NCBI GenBank assembly: GCA_004335835.1
Contig: RWJK01000238.1
Location: forward strand, 1-18,412
Direction: 5' to 3'
DNA: 18,412 nt
From: Scenedesmus sp. ARA3
Lineage: Eukaryota; Chlorophyta; Chlorophyceae; Sphaeropleales; Scenedesmaceae
Below, piece after piece: positions 1-10,763 of the stretch. The notes beneath the pieces are model-generated. The model had not been told where the DNA came from, made no database searches, and worked only from the letters and a program-made list of their open reading frames with translations. Position numbers and translations under genes: made by a program. Positions within the stretch are counted from its first letter, which is position 1. Every line of letters starts with the position of its first letter.

Positions 1-1271
1 GAGGGGGGATTTGCTGGGCTCAGTTGAGCGCGCATTCGCCTACATTCCAGACGCTGTTGCAGTGCCGGGTGGCAGGGTAGCCTGCAGCCAATGGCGTCGC
101 ATGGCTGAAGACATCTGTCGAGCCGTGTGGTCGGGTGCTGCAGGCGTCTTAAGTTTGTTGGCTCACGTGGCTGTGAGCTGAGTGTACATCACCTGGTGTC
201 TGCGCCGGTGGTGTGCTAGTTGCTGTGCTTGCAACGGCACAGCAGTGTGGAGTGCTAGCGAGTTGTCGGACCCTTTAGGCTGCCAGCATGCCGCTGGTGC
301 TTGCCAACCTACATGCGTAGGTTTTGGGGTTTGTGTATATGTCATGCATTAAAAAGCAAAAAAGGGTGGTGCCAGTAGATAGATGTCACAGCTTGCACAA
401 GCTCCTGCAGCAGGGTGTTGCCGTGGGTGTTGCCCCTGGTTCAGCAGTTGTCTTGGGCGTCAATTTATCTAGGCAGTTCATTTGATAGGCTAGCACAAAC
501 CAAATACCAAAACACTGTGGTTTTTCTGGTCTATGGATGGCCCATCCGCCGGGCGGGCGGGTGTTGCATGGCCCATGCAACTGGGTGGCCCTTGCAGCCT
601 GGTGCTCTCGCAGCTTTCGCGTTGTCATGCAGCGTGCCGGCTGTGTGCACAGGCTGCTGCCGGGTTTCTTGCCTTTGAATCTTTGCATATTGATCGGAGT
701 GAGGTGTGTTGTGCGCTGAAGCAGCGGCATGGTGCCATGGTGGGTGGGTGTGTGTTGTCTTGACCGTACCTCAGGCTTTCTGGGTTGAGCAGTTGTGCCT
801 GTTGGTTGAGTGGCGATACCTGCAGGTTAATGCTTGGCAAGACCTGTTGCTGTAACAACGCAACTCCAACGGGTCTGCATGCATGCTGTTGTGCCTAGTG
901 TGGGCACAGTTCTCAAGCTGTCGAGTTCTGTCAGGGACCAGCGGTGCCCGCGTTCCTGTTAAGCTGCACATCCCTCCTCTCCAACAAAAGATTTTCGGCT
1001 CATCACATAAAAAATGGTTTTGAGGGTGTGCTTTGGCGGCACGAATGCGAGCGGTGTTAAACCACGCTCTCCAGAAGAGTCAGCAGCAGCAGCAGCAGTG
1101 CTGCACTGGTGCCTAGGCGTGGTTACCGCACGCGACTATCCACGCGTTGCACTAATAGATTACAAAGCTGTTAATCTATAGACAGCTTGTCGCGCCCACC
1201 TCTGAATTTGCTGCCACCACCAGCGGTGTCATCTAGATTGTCGCAGCAGAAGTTCCGCCAAGAGTGCTACA
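1..1271. other. 5' flank without a recognised gene
   Basis: No open frame here resembles a protein I know, and the short frames on both strands have the composition of chance ORFs. The stretch probably holds the 3' end of an upstream gene and then the promoter and 5' UTR of the Cpn20 gene. Visible items are A-rich patches near 348-365 and 1005-1020, a TGTAA at 851-855 that could be a poly(A) signal of an upstream + strand gene, a (CAG)6 run at 1081-1098, and an AT-rich inverted repeat at 1152-1181. Confidence 0.5.
1152..1181. promoter_or_regulatory. AT-rich inverted repeat upstream of the Cpn20 gene
   Basis: The arm CTAATAGATTA (1152-1162) and the arm TAATCTATAG (1172-1181) are near-perfect reverse complements, separated by 9 nt. 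The element lies about 90 nt before the Cpn20 start codon and stands out as AT-rich in GC-rich DNA. It could be a protein-binding palindrome, a TATA-like core element (TCTATAG), or a 5' UTR hairpin. No binding factor can be named from sequence. Confidence 0.3.
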
Positions 1272-2991
1272 ATGCAGGCTTCCCTCTCAGCAGGCTGCTC
1301 ACAGAGAGCAGGTATTGCACAGCGTGCCTCCAGGCGGAGATGCGTGGCAGCACGGGCAGAGGCCACAGTCATCCCAAAGGGCTTCAACAAGGTGGGGCTG
1401 CTACAGCAGCAGCATAGCACATTGTCGCTGATTACGTTGCAGAAATATCAAATTTAAATTATGTTTGCGTATGTGGGTTTCCAAGTGGTTGGTGGCATAC
1501 TGGTGCATCTATGAAATGCCGTCGCTGCTGTTCCTGCTGCTGCTGCTGCCGCCGCCGCCCAGGTCGTCGCAGCTGCGTCTGCAACCTGCACATCAGCAGC
1601 ATTCCTGACATAATGTACATGGTCAACAGCTTGATGCTCATAGCCATGCATGCCTGCTGCTTCCTGCAGGTTGAGCCCAAGGGTGACCGTGTGCTGGTCA
1701 AGATTGCAGAGCAGGAGCAGAAAACACGCGGCGGCATCCTGCTGCCAATCTCAGCGCAGTCGCGGCCCACATCTGGTGCGTGGCCCAGCTGCAGCAGATG
1801 CAGCAGGCCTTGCAGGCGGCTGGCAGCAGTTGCAGCAGCAGTTGGTGCTGCTCAGGCGTTGCTTGGCACAGCAGCCGTGGCTGCATGGTGCTGGCATCTG
1901 CTGGAGGCTTTTTGCATGTGGCAGCTTCACGCAGCAGCTGCAGTGCCTGCAAGCAGATGGCTGTACTCACTAGCTGGCATGTCTCAATGTATTGCGTGTT
2001 CAGCATCACTGGCAGCTGCTGCAGGAGTTCCCCCTGCCAATGGCTGCAATGTTCAGGCAAGCATGTCAATTATGTGCCTGCCTGCCTACCTTTGCTGTGC
2101 TGTGCTGTGCGTTGCGTGTGTCGTGCTGCAGGTGACGTGCTGAGGCTGGGTGATGGGCGGCTGGCTGACGGCAGCGTGAAGCCCTTCTTCCTCAAGGAGG
2201 GGCAGACGGTGAGGCCAGGCAGCAGCACAGCGGCAGCAGGGCACAGCAGTGACGGCAGCATGCCAGGCAGCAGGCAGGCAGCAGCAGTTCATGTCGGCAG
2301 CAGCGCATTGGCTGCGGCGCGAGGCGTAGGAGGGCCAGGGGGTTGAGCAGCAGGGGCGGCAGTGCCAGCAGTGCGGGATGCTTGCAGGCAGCCAGGAAGC
2401 CATCAAGCACCAGGTGTCAGCAATGCATGCATGCAGCAGGGCTGGCTGCTGTACGCGCGCATGCAGCGGCGTGGGACATAGGAGCACGTCTGCATGTGCG
2501 AAGGGCTGCTGCTGGTATCGCTACTTATCGACAGCATCTGCCAGCGTACAGTACTACACGTGGAGCTGTTGGCGCCGCCTGTCCGCCTTCTGTTCGGCAA
2601 GCCTGGAGCGCATGCCACTCACTGTTCCCTTTGCTGGTGCTGTGTGTGCCTGCAGGTGCTGTACTCCAAGTTTGGGTTCATGTACACTGAGCTCAAGGTG
2701 GCTGACGAGGAGTTCATCCTCATCCGGGAGGATGACGTCATCGGTGAGGGGGGAGGGTGGCAGTATAGGCACGGGGTGCAATTTGGAAGAGGCAGTGGGG
2801 TAGAGAGTGCGGCAGGGGAGAGCAGTCGGCTCAGGGGATGCAGGGCCTTGTATCACACATTGAGCCCAGCTCTGGGCGGGGAGAAATGATCCAATCATGT
2901 GACATATTATGTCATCACACTGGAAGAGTCAATGTTCCACACACTCATTACGATATGTTGCCGTGCACAGTGTCTGAGCCTCCCGCCTACC

Positions 2992-3032
<41 letters not shown>

Positions 3033-4067
3033 CTGCAATCTCGCAGGCACGCTGCCGCGGGCCAACGCTGTGGCTGATGACATCCCTGAGATGCAGCCGC
3101 TGGGCGACCGTGTGCTGGTGCAGGTGGCGGAGAGCAGCGACGTGACCATCGGCGGCGTGGTGCTGCCAGACAGCGCCAAGGAGCGGCCCTCAAGGTGGGG
3201 CAGCAGCACATCGGCACGAACTTAACATATTGTGTGATTTACCGGAGACAAAACTAGGACGCCTGAGTGCCGTTGCTGCGGATGAGCAGGCTGGCAGCTT
3301 GGCTGGCTAGGCGGGCGGCTGGGCACACGGAGGCACTCAATAAACTGCTTTGTGTAAGCAGCAACGATGCTGACGTTCGTGCACTGCCTGCCTGCCTGCT
3401 GTGCTCTTTTGCGCTGTTGCAGCGGCACTGTGGTGCGCGTGGGCCCAGGCAAGTATGACAAGGAGGCGGAGGGCGGCCGCAAGGCCATGGTGGTGAAGGA
3501 GGGAGACAAGGTGAGGGCGGCGGCGGCTGTGGGTGTGTGGTGGGATGCGCCGGGGGCCGTGGGAAGGAATGCAGCCAGTGGGCTGGTGGCAGGCTTGCAG
3601 AGTGTGTAGCTAGGTTCAGCTTCAGCTATGCCTGCACTCAGAGCGCTGCAAGTTGCTTCTGTGTGCATGCGATGTAGCTCAGCAGTGTCTTGCGACTCTC
3701 TGATGCTGATGAGACACTGTTGGGAAGGAAAGCAGTGCAACTGCTAGCTGCATGGTGGGCTGCTGCCCCAGGGGCCACAGCAGCATTTATGGCAACTGCA
3801 TCAGCACCACGCATCTGCCAGGCTGCCACATCCCTGTTAATTTGTGTGTATGCTGTGGCGCCAAATTGCTGTCTCAATGGTGTGCCGCGCCCCTGCTGCT
3901 GCTGCCCCTGCTGCTACTGCCCCTGCTGCTGCTGCTCCTGCTGCTGCTGCTGCTGCTGCTGCCAGGTGCTTTACTTCAAGTATGCGGGCGACAACATGGA
4001 GACGCCGGATGGCCGCAAGTTCATCGTGCTGCGCGAAGATGACATCCTCACACGCCTGGCCGCATAA
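1272..4067 (+). CDS. CPN20: Chloroplast co-chaperonin Cpn20, tandem GroES domains (7 exons)
   Basis: Exons are 1272-1391, 1670-1775, 2132-2208, 2656-2743, 3047-3194, 3423-3510 and 3966-4067. All introns are GT-AG and the phases agree, giving 729 nt and 242 aa, close to the usual length of about 250 aa for plant Cpn20 precursors. Residues 1 to about 30 are Arg/Ala/Ser-rich with no acidic residue before Glu30, as expected of a chloroplast transit peptide. GroES domain 1 begins VEPKGDRVLVKIAEQ (residue 41) and its mobile loop contains GGILLP (61-66). Domain 2 begins MQPLGDRVLVQVAE (146) with GGVVLP (166-171). Each domain ends in a VLYxKx...FIxxREDDI/V strand. Family knowledge: Cpn20 caps the Cpn60 chaperonin in the stroma, and the hydrophobic loop triplets (ILL, VVL) dock onto Cpn60. 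The start is the first ATG in frame and is followed directly by the transit peptide. Confidence 0.95.
2993..3031 (+). repeat. (CTG)13 in Cpn20 intron 4
   Basis: Thirteen perfect CTG units end 15 nt before the acceptor AG at 3045-3046. They occupy the place where a polypyrimidine tract would be. Confidence 0.97.
3892..3961 (+). repeat. CTG-rich tract ending in (CTG)8 in Cpn20 intron 6
   Basis: Interrupted blocks of CTG and CCCCTG lead into eight perfect CTG units (3938-3961), followed at once by CCAG and exon 7 at 3966. The CCCCTGCTGCTG blocks look like higher-order slippage products. Confidence 0.9.
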
Positions 4068-5433
4068 AAGCATGTTGCTGGCGTCATGGTGGTGACAAGG
4101 CTGGTGGCTGGGTGGGACGTGGCTGCAGAGCAGCTGCGTGCCTGCAACAGCGTGAGGGCTGGGCACATGCCAGGACTGGATGGTCGCAGAGGATGACCTA
4201 TTGTCGCAGACATGTGGCCCGTGCGTGCTTGCTGGTGTCAGCGCATGTGGCTGCTGCGGTAGAGCAGACGCAGCCGCACGCTCAGCAAGAGGGTGGCGAG
4301 GGTTGACAGTGACTTGGCTGCTGCTGTGAGCATGACGTGCTTGGGCTGCTGTTGCCACTGGTGTGCAGTGCAAGCACTCCCGCTGCTGGCATTGGTAGTG
4401 GCGTTTTGATGTTGTGCGCTCTGACGTCTTCAATTGTTTTTCTTCTTCTGGGATGTTGACTACCTGCTGGTAACTTCACACATGAAGGTCCCTGGCTGTT
4501 GTTGTTGGAGCCTCCTTGTCATTAAAAGGAAGCACTGAGTCCTGCTGGTAGCGCGGCAATGTATGTGACAGCTGGAGAGCTGCAGCAGCAGTGCTGGGTC
4601 AGGCTTCCTGAATGCCCTGTCCCACTGGAAGCCGCTCAAGACATGCCACGCCAAGATGCCAGCCAGTGACAGCTGCACATCCACAAACAGACACTTCAAA
4701 TAGTAACAAGTCCGATGCGTCAACTCAAGCTGAGCTCAGCTGCAGCACGCCGTGACGCAGCTTGGCATGCTGAGCAGGTGCAATGCCATTGGTGCCAAGC
4801 TCACAGTACAAAAAGCACCATGATGGCCAAGTAGTGCATGGCAGCAAAACAGAAGAAATGGAATTTTACAGATGCTCACTCGGCAGGTTGACAACTGCAG
4901 GCATGTAAGCACCGCGCCAGTGGCTGGTACCATGCAGCTCCAGAGGTTGCTGGCTGCAACAAGTGCTCCGTGCTTTCCTTCCACCGGTTGCTGGTTCAGG
5001 CTCTTGCAGGCCAGCTTACATCTCGTACAAATGTGCCAGAACTAAACTGCCTGACAATGTAGCAGAGGGCATGCACATCTCAGGTGCCTGAGTTACTGCA
5101 CAGCAGCAGCACCACTGTTGCCAGGCAGAGCAGTGTTGTTTGGCACTATGTGAGGCAACACAACTGCATGGTTACAAATTTAGCTTGTTGCAGGGTAGCC
5201 TATGGACACAGTCCCTAAACACATGCGATGCAGAGTAGGAATCCACGGTTGCTGAGACATATACCTGCTTGTTATACAGGGACCACAGGATTCGCGACAA
5301 CAGCTTTGCGCCTGGCTGGCCAGATGATCAATCAATTGAAGTGCCAAACTGCGTATTCAGGTTGTGATTAGCGTCGCGCGTCCCTGACCTGTAATAGCAA
5401 GCACTGTCTGTCCTAGCTGGGCCTGGAGTAGCC
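4068..5433. other. Intergenic: Cpn20 3' UTR and HCF136 upstream region
   Basis: No convincing coding sequence is visible on either strand; the minus-strand open frames have no recognisable family and random composition. The left part must contain the 3' UTR of Cpn20 and the right part the promoter and 5' UTR of HCF136. Base composition is more balanced than in the genes, with no long trinucleotide tracts. TGTAA motifs lie at 4904-4908 and 5390-5394. Confidence 0.6.
4904..4908 (+). terminator. Possible TGTAA poly(A) signal after Cpn20
   Basis: TGTAA is the usual nuclear poly(A) signal in many chlorophyte algae. This is the first + strand copy I find after the Cpn20 stop codon, 837 nt downstream. 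That is long for a 3' UTR, so a variant signal nearer the stop is quite possible. Confidence 0.25.
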
Positions 5434-7618
5434 ATGGCGTACACAACTCGGTTCAGCGCAGCAAACACTGGTGTCAAAGCTCCTAAGTGCTGCAAAGGTT
5501 AGCACACCGCTATTGAACGGGATGACGCTTGCACGGCACCAAGTGGCCGTGGTGACACCGTTGCTACGCTGCTCGCTAAGCGATCTGCTTGTGCCCGTGC
5601 AGCCTTCACAGCCTCTCCATCACCACGTGGAAGGTCCCGGACATGCAATGTGCGTGCACAGGCGGCAGCAGATGGAGCAGACATTCCACGCAGGGCGATG
5701 CTGAGCAGTGCTGTGGCTCTGGGCGCTGCCACCATGCTGCCGTATGCAGCACCCTTTGCTGCTAAGGCAAACAAGGTGCTGTCCAGTGACTGGGAGGAGG
5801 TGAGGGCCCAACAGGGCTGCTGCTGCTGTGCATGCGCGGTGCAGCGCAAGGCAGGCTGCAGTGTGTGCAGCAGTACGGTCTGGCAAGCAAGTTCTGGAGG
5901 TTGGCTTGTACATGTGTAGTTACAGAGCTGATCAGGTTATTGGCAGGGCTTACATTGCCTTTGTGTCAGTCCTGTGCAGTCTGTCTGTTGGCAGCACGCA
6001 GCACCGCCCTGTGCTTACGGCATCCTGCAGCGGCCCATGTCGTCTGGTCAGCACAAACTGCACATACATCAGCAGTAAGCCATCTAGATTAGCAACCATG
6101 AATAGCAAGAGCATGATGTAGCAGCTGTGCAGTTGCGCCTCGCAAGGGGCACCATGGCTGTCAAGCGCTGGCTGCGCTGCAGTGCCCGCTGTGTCGCCCT
6201 GCACAGAGCTTGCCACAATCATGCTGCTGGCTGTGCGCCCGCCCCCTCCTGAGCTGCTGCTGCCGCTGCTGCTGCTGCTGCTGCTGCCAGGTGGAGCTGC
6301 CTGTGGACAAGGGTGTGGTGCTGCTGGACATTGGCTTCACAGGGACAGACCCAAACCACGGTGAGCGGCAGCAGCCACAGCTAGCCAGTTGAACCAGGCA
6401 GGCAGGCAGCCTGCTTCAGTGCAGAGCAGCATCAGCAGCATGCCGGTGCAAGCTTACTGGGTGCTGAAGCATAAGTACAGCTCTGCATGTAAGTATGCCA
6501 GCATGCACCTTGTCGCCAGCATCGTTTTCTGGTCTGACTGCAGCACATGTGCCAGTGCAGCAGCAGCGCACTGGCTGAGCAGCAACTACTCTTGCAGCCG
6601 TGCGCTCTGCTGTTGCTGTAATGCTGCGAATAGCATGGCTTGTTGGTCCACACACACGTGGACGCTGCTGCCAGGAACACGTAATCACCCTGGCGCCAGG
6701 CTTCCTGCTGGGCACGCACGCACATTGCTTGTTTGTTCAAAAACTTTCTCACGCCTGCTGCTGCTGCCGCTTACCCGCCTGCGCCAGGCTTCCTGCTGGG
6801 CACGCACATTGCTTGTTGTTCACACACACTCTCTCACGCCTGCTGCTTCTGCTTACCCGCCTGCCTCAAGCTTCCTGCTGGGCACACGCTGTGATGTTGC
6901 TGTGATGCTGCCACCTGTCCTGCATCCTTGTTCACAAACACACGCTCACATGTTGCTGCTGGCACTGCCCCCGCCGTGTGCCTCAGGCTTCCTGCTGGGC
7001 ACCCGCCAGACGCTGCTGGAGACCTTTGACGGCGGCAACACCTGGCAGCAGCGCGAGATTGAGGCGGCGCGTGATGAGGGCTTCAACTACAGGTGGGGAG
7101 GGTGCATGGGTATAAAGCTTTGCACGCGTATGTGACCGGCACTGCGTGTTTTGAGCTTAGATTCTTGCATGAAAAGCAGCAAAGGAGGAGCGCCTGGCAG
7201 CCCTGCACACTCACTTCCACTGCCTCCTCCGCCCCTCAAACCTCAAACTCTCCCTCAGGTTCCAGTCCATCAGCTTTGCTGGTGATGAGGGCTGGATCGT
7301 GGGCAAGCCGTCCATCCTGCTGCACACCGGCGATGGTGGCAAGAGCTGGGAGCGCATCCCGCTGTCAGCCAAGCTGCCAGGTGAGGCGCGCAGGGTTGCT
7401 GGGGTGCTGAGGTGCTGCAGCAGAAGCTGCTCGGCACAGCAGCAGCACGTGTGATGACAGTGTGCGTTGCAGTGCCAGCGCCCAACCTGCTGGGGTCAGG
7501 AGCAGCAGCGTATGCTTTGCATGCCTTGCATGGGGCAGCGCTGCTTCGTCCTTGCAGTCGTTCTAGTGCGTGTGGCGCTGCGGCCTGTGCTGCGTCATGA
7601 GGTGCGGCTGAATTGTCC

Positions 7619-7660
<42 letters not shown>

Positions 7661-9342
7661 CCCCCCCCCACCAGGTGCGCCGCTGGTGATCACTGCGCTG
7701 CCGGGCAAGCCCGGCCAGGCTGAGCTGACCACCGACCAGGGCGCCATCTACGTAACAGACAACACCGCATACACCTGGAGCGCGGCGGTGCTGGAGACGG
7801 TGGACGCGACACTCAACAGGACGGTGTCCAGCGGTGAGTGAGGCGCAGCAGCAGACAGCTGCAGGGGGTTGCAGTTGAACATAAGGCACGGCTGGAAGCA
7901 ACCAGCCTGGGTGTCCGAGCTGCAATATGGCAGCTTGCGGACCACAATCGCAGCATGCGTGCCAGGACACAAGTCCATTGCAGCGGAAGAATCCAAACTG
8001 CGAGCAGCACTTGACTGTGTGAAGCACCGTCAACACTGCGTCTGGCGCTGCAGATGCAGCCATTACTCGTCAATTCAACCTTGCCACGACCACCGCCTCT
8101 GTAGCATTATGTTGCATTACGCTGTTGCGAAGTGTGTGTTTCCTGCAAGTCTTTGCTCTGTTCTAACCCCGCTGCCGCCACCTGCCTCTTATGACCACCC
8201 GCAGGCATCAGTGGTGCCTCCTACTACGAGGGCAGCTTCAGCAACATCGCGCGCAGCCCCAACGGCGACTACGTGGCGGTGTCCAGCCGAGGCAACTTCT
8301 TCATGACCTGGACTGCGGGCCAGGAGTACTGGCTGCCACACAACAGGTGCGGGCGGTGGCTGCAGGCAGCTGTTGACGTGGAGATTGCAGTGTGCATGTA
8401 AGCATTCGTCATCATTGCCATACCGCCGTTGCTCAAAGGGTGATGGCGGAGCTGCATCCAGGGCGCTCAGCGGCTGGCAGCTGCACTGGTGACAGCACAA
8501 GGCAGCAGTTAGCAGCAATCATCACATGCAGGGTCACAGAGGTTGAGTTTGATGTGCACTGTGGCAGGTGGCCCCACCGGCCCATCTACGTGCACATGCT
8601 GCGACCTGCTCTCCTTTGTCCTGAGCCTACATAGCAGCAACTACTGCAACTGACCGCATCCAAGTCATTCTTGTACTGCTGCGCAGGCCTGCCGCGCGCC
8701 GGCTGCAGAACATGGGCTGGACCCCCCAGAACCAGATCTGGCTGAGCACGCGCGGCGGCGAGGTGATCATCAACAACAAGTCTGGCATCGCTGAGGAGGA
8801 CTACAAGAGCGTCAGCCTCAACAGCCGCGGCTTCGGCATCCTGGACGTGGGGTGAGGCAGCAGCAGCAGTAGCAGCAAATGCGTGGCTTGACAGTTAATG
8901 CTGGACTGTGTGTGTATGCTCAGCTGGTTGCAGGTTGATTCTGCATTTGCTCATGCTGTGGTGCAAGGGAGGGGCAGTAGCACTGCCTGTCATGCGGCTG
9001 TCTGTGCAGTGCTTGCTGTGCCCTCCTCGCGGTTGCCGCAGCTGAACTAGCTGTACCTGCCCACACGCTGCTGCTTACTCCTCATGTTCTGCTTGCTGCC
9101 GCGCCATCCACCCTGCCCCGCAATGCAGCTTCCTGAATGAGGACATCGCGTATGCATGCGGCGGCAGCGGCAGCCTGTTCAAGTCTGTGGACGGCGGCAA
9201 GTCCTGGAAGCGCGACAAGGCCACAGACAACGTGGCCGGCAACCTGTACGCGATCAAGTTCTTCGAGGGCAACGGCTTCATCCTGGGCAATGACGGCATC
9301 CTGCTGCGCTACATCGGCGGCACGGCGCCCAACACCGCGTGA
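5434..9342 (+). CDS. HCF136: Photosystem II stability/assembly factor HCF136 (Ycf48), thylakoid lumen (9 exons)
   Basis: Exons are 5434-5497, 5603-5799, 6291-6360, 6987-7092, 7259-7380, 7675-7833, 8205-8346, 8687-8851 and 9129-9342. They give 1239 nt and 412 aa, near the usual length of about 400. The ATG sits in GCCATGG. Residues 1 to about 47 form a chloroplast transit peptide. Then PRR (50-52) and a hydrophobic stretch ending AKA (75-77) form a twin-arginine lumen signal. The mature part shows HCF136 hallmarks: [64 protein letters not shown] and [10 protein letters not shown]. Asp-box motifs of the beta-propeller are FDGGNTW, GDGGKSW and VDGGKSW. Family knowledge: it binds newly made D1 and supports early PSII reaction-centre assembly. 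The exon 1/2 junction is the least certain. It is needed to bypass an in-frame TAG at 5500, and an acceptor at 5611 would also keep frame. Exon 4 has duplicated decoy starts in the intron before it. Confidence 0.96.
6254..6287 (+). repeat. CTG-rich tract before HCF136 exon 3
   Basis: About eleven CTG units with one CCG interruption run up to CCAG and exon 3 at 6291. This occupies the same pre-acceptor place as the other CTG tracts in the window. Confidence 0.9.
6691..7002 (+). repeat. Tandem copies of the HCF136 exon 4 acceptor and first 16 exon bases
   Basis: The 16-mer GCTTCCTGCTGGGCAC occurs at 6700-6715, 6788-6803, 6870-6885 and 6987-7002, with spacings of 88, 82 and 117. The last copy is the true start of exon 4 (GFLLGT). 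Between copies, similar segments recur: a CATTGCTTGTT block, a TCTCACGCCTGCTGCT block and CTTACCCGCCTGC. The first two upstream copies keep CAG before the 16-mer. In the third the AG is changed to AA. Confidence 0.95.
7621..7669 (+). repeat. (CTG)12 followed by a C11 run before HCF136 exon 6
   Basis: Twelve perfect CTG units (7621-7656) are followed by CT and eleven C (7659-7669), then ACCAG and exon 6 at 7675. The homopolymer is a likely place for sequencing error but lies in an intron. Confidence 0.95.
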
Positions 9343-10763
9343 TGAGGATGTGTGCAAGAGGTTTTGCTGTGAATGGGGCGCGGGGGTGGTGGCTGGCTGC
9401 TGCGGTGAAGTTTGGTGAAGTGTGCGTGCTGCACTGGTGGAGTGAAGGCGCTGCGCCATAGAGTGATGGCAGGAGCGTGTTGAAGCAGTGGCGGTCAGGA
9501 GGCGATTCTGCTGGTGGATTGGGCGCGCGTGTGTTGGCGCGATGGGCCGCGTAAGGGCAGTGTCAGCAGCGTTTGAAACGATTGCGTTGTGGCTGGGTGA
9601 TGCTGAGCTTTTGAGAAGGCATCCAGATACAAAACTCGGACCGCAACGCAGTCTTGCGTTGTGCTGAACAGGCTTGAGTTGTGTTGCAGTGGTTCGTGCA
9701 GCAGTAAGGGCATGAGCGCTTTGAGACGCTGGGACATGGTTACCAATGGGTGATGCACAGCACCGTTGCTGGCAGCCCTGTTATCACACGGTACTGTCTC
9801 AATGGTTGCAATGCACGACGTGTGTGGTGGTGGATGCACTGATGAAATGTAAACTGTACTCTCATTCTCTCTGCCTTGCTTGCCATGCTGGTCGGGNGGG
9901 GGGGGCTTCTTGCCTGTGAGTACGCATTATGTTGCATGCGCTTGCAAAGGTTGACCTCCATGCACGTTATAACCCTCGAATACCTTGCTTGACGATGGTG
10001 TCATCACAGGGATCGCAGCAGCAAATTGATACATGAGTATAGGTAGCGCATGCACTGCCCTGCAAGCAGGCTGCTGTGCATGCCTTGTGAACATCTGCAG
10101 TGCACTCTGGCTGGGTGCTGCAATTGCCTTGACTGTGAAACAGGGGAGAGACTCAAACATGCGGACGGTGACAACGACACAGCAACACAAGGCAAGCAAT
10201 GCTCACACGTGCAAACCGCTCTTGTGCAGTTGGACCGGCGATGGTCAAAGCTGTCATGACAGAAACTGCGCCCACCACGGGGCAGAAACGCTTGCCTCGG
10301 TCGATCGAAATGGTGGCAGATTGTGGTCCAGACCACGCTGAATTCATAGCTTCCAAGTGGTAGATTCTCTCACACAGTCCTGTAGCAGTTGACTGAGACA
10401 GGTCGCATTCCAGATTCATTATATGCCCAACCTCAATGTAATTTGAGAGATCGTTGTCGCTGTTCTGTCGGGATAAGCCTGAAGACACGGAGGAAACAAC
10501 AGCGATGGTAACTACGACTTCAAACTGGCCGAAACTGCAGCTGCAAGAACTGGCTAGATGACACTGCATCACAGCTCCTCAGAACCAGCTGAATAGATTG
10601 CTGTGTATATTGGGCATTCCTCGGCTCTTCGCGAGCATGGTGTGCAGTGCCGACCTGATGTTGCTGTTGTGTCTCTGTGCTGGCCACTGGTTGTTCACAG
10701 ACGCTGTGTCTCGCGTGTTTCTTACTCTTCCTTCAGCTAGTCGCCGTTCTTTTGCTCCTGCAG
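9343..10763. other. HCF136 3' UTR, intergenic DNA and unresolved 5' end of the MSL gene
   Basis: No gene is recognised here. The left 500 nt read as HCF136 3' UTR up to a TGTAA at 9848. One undetermined base (N) lies at 9897 inside a G-run. The rest must hold the promoter, the 5' UTR and probably the first exon of the channel gene. The sequence at 10751-10763 is a good intron 3' end (pyrimidine-rich, CTGCAG), so at least one upstream exon is likely. One speculative candidate is ATG at 10505-10507 directly followed by GTAACT, a donor in the right phase. Small palindrome: GTGGTC-CA-GACCAC at 10323-10336. Confidence 0.5.
9848..9852 (+). terminator. TGTAA poly(A) signal of HCF136
   Basis: A TGTAA motif lies 506 nt after the HCF136 stop, in a locally AT-richer stretch. 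This motif is the typical chlorophyte nuclear poly(A) signal and the distance is ordinary for such genes. Confidence 0.5.

Noticed and set aside
1511..2143. Continuous + strand frame of 210 codons in the Cpn20 gene
   Set aside because: It contains Cpn20 exon 2 in frame but reads on through both flanking introns. The splice sites and the GroES alignment show that only 1670-1775 is coding.
5471..5704. Alternative frame at the start of HCF136 (77 codons)
   Set aside because: It begins without ATG and does not join the twin-arginine signal and mature protein. The frame from the ATG at 5434 with an intron at 5498-5602 does.
6870..6987. In-frame 39-codon insertion isoform of HCF136 through the third decoy
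   Set aside because: The 117-nt spacing is a multiple of three, but the AG in the matching place is AA in this copy. The AG one base further on shifts the frame and meets a stop.
6389..7135. Continuous + strand frame of 248 codons in HCF136
   Set aside because: It is intron 3 read through into exon 4. The repeated LLGT-like motifs come from the duplicated exon edge and are not protein repeats.
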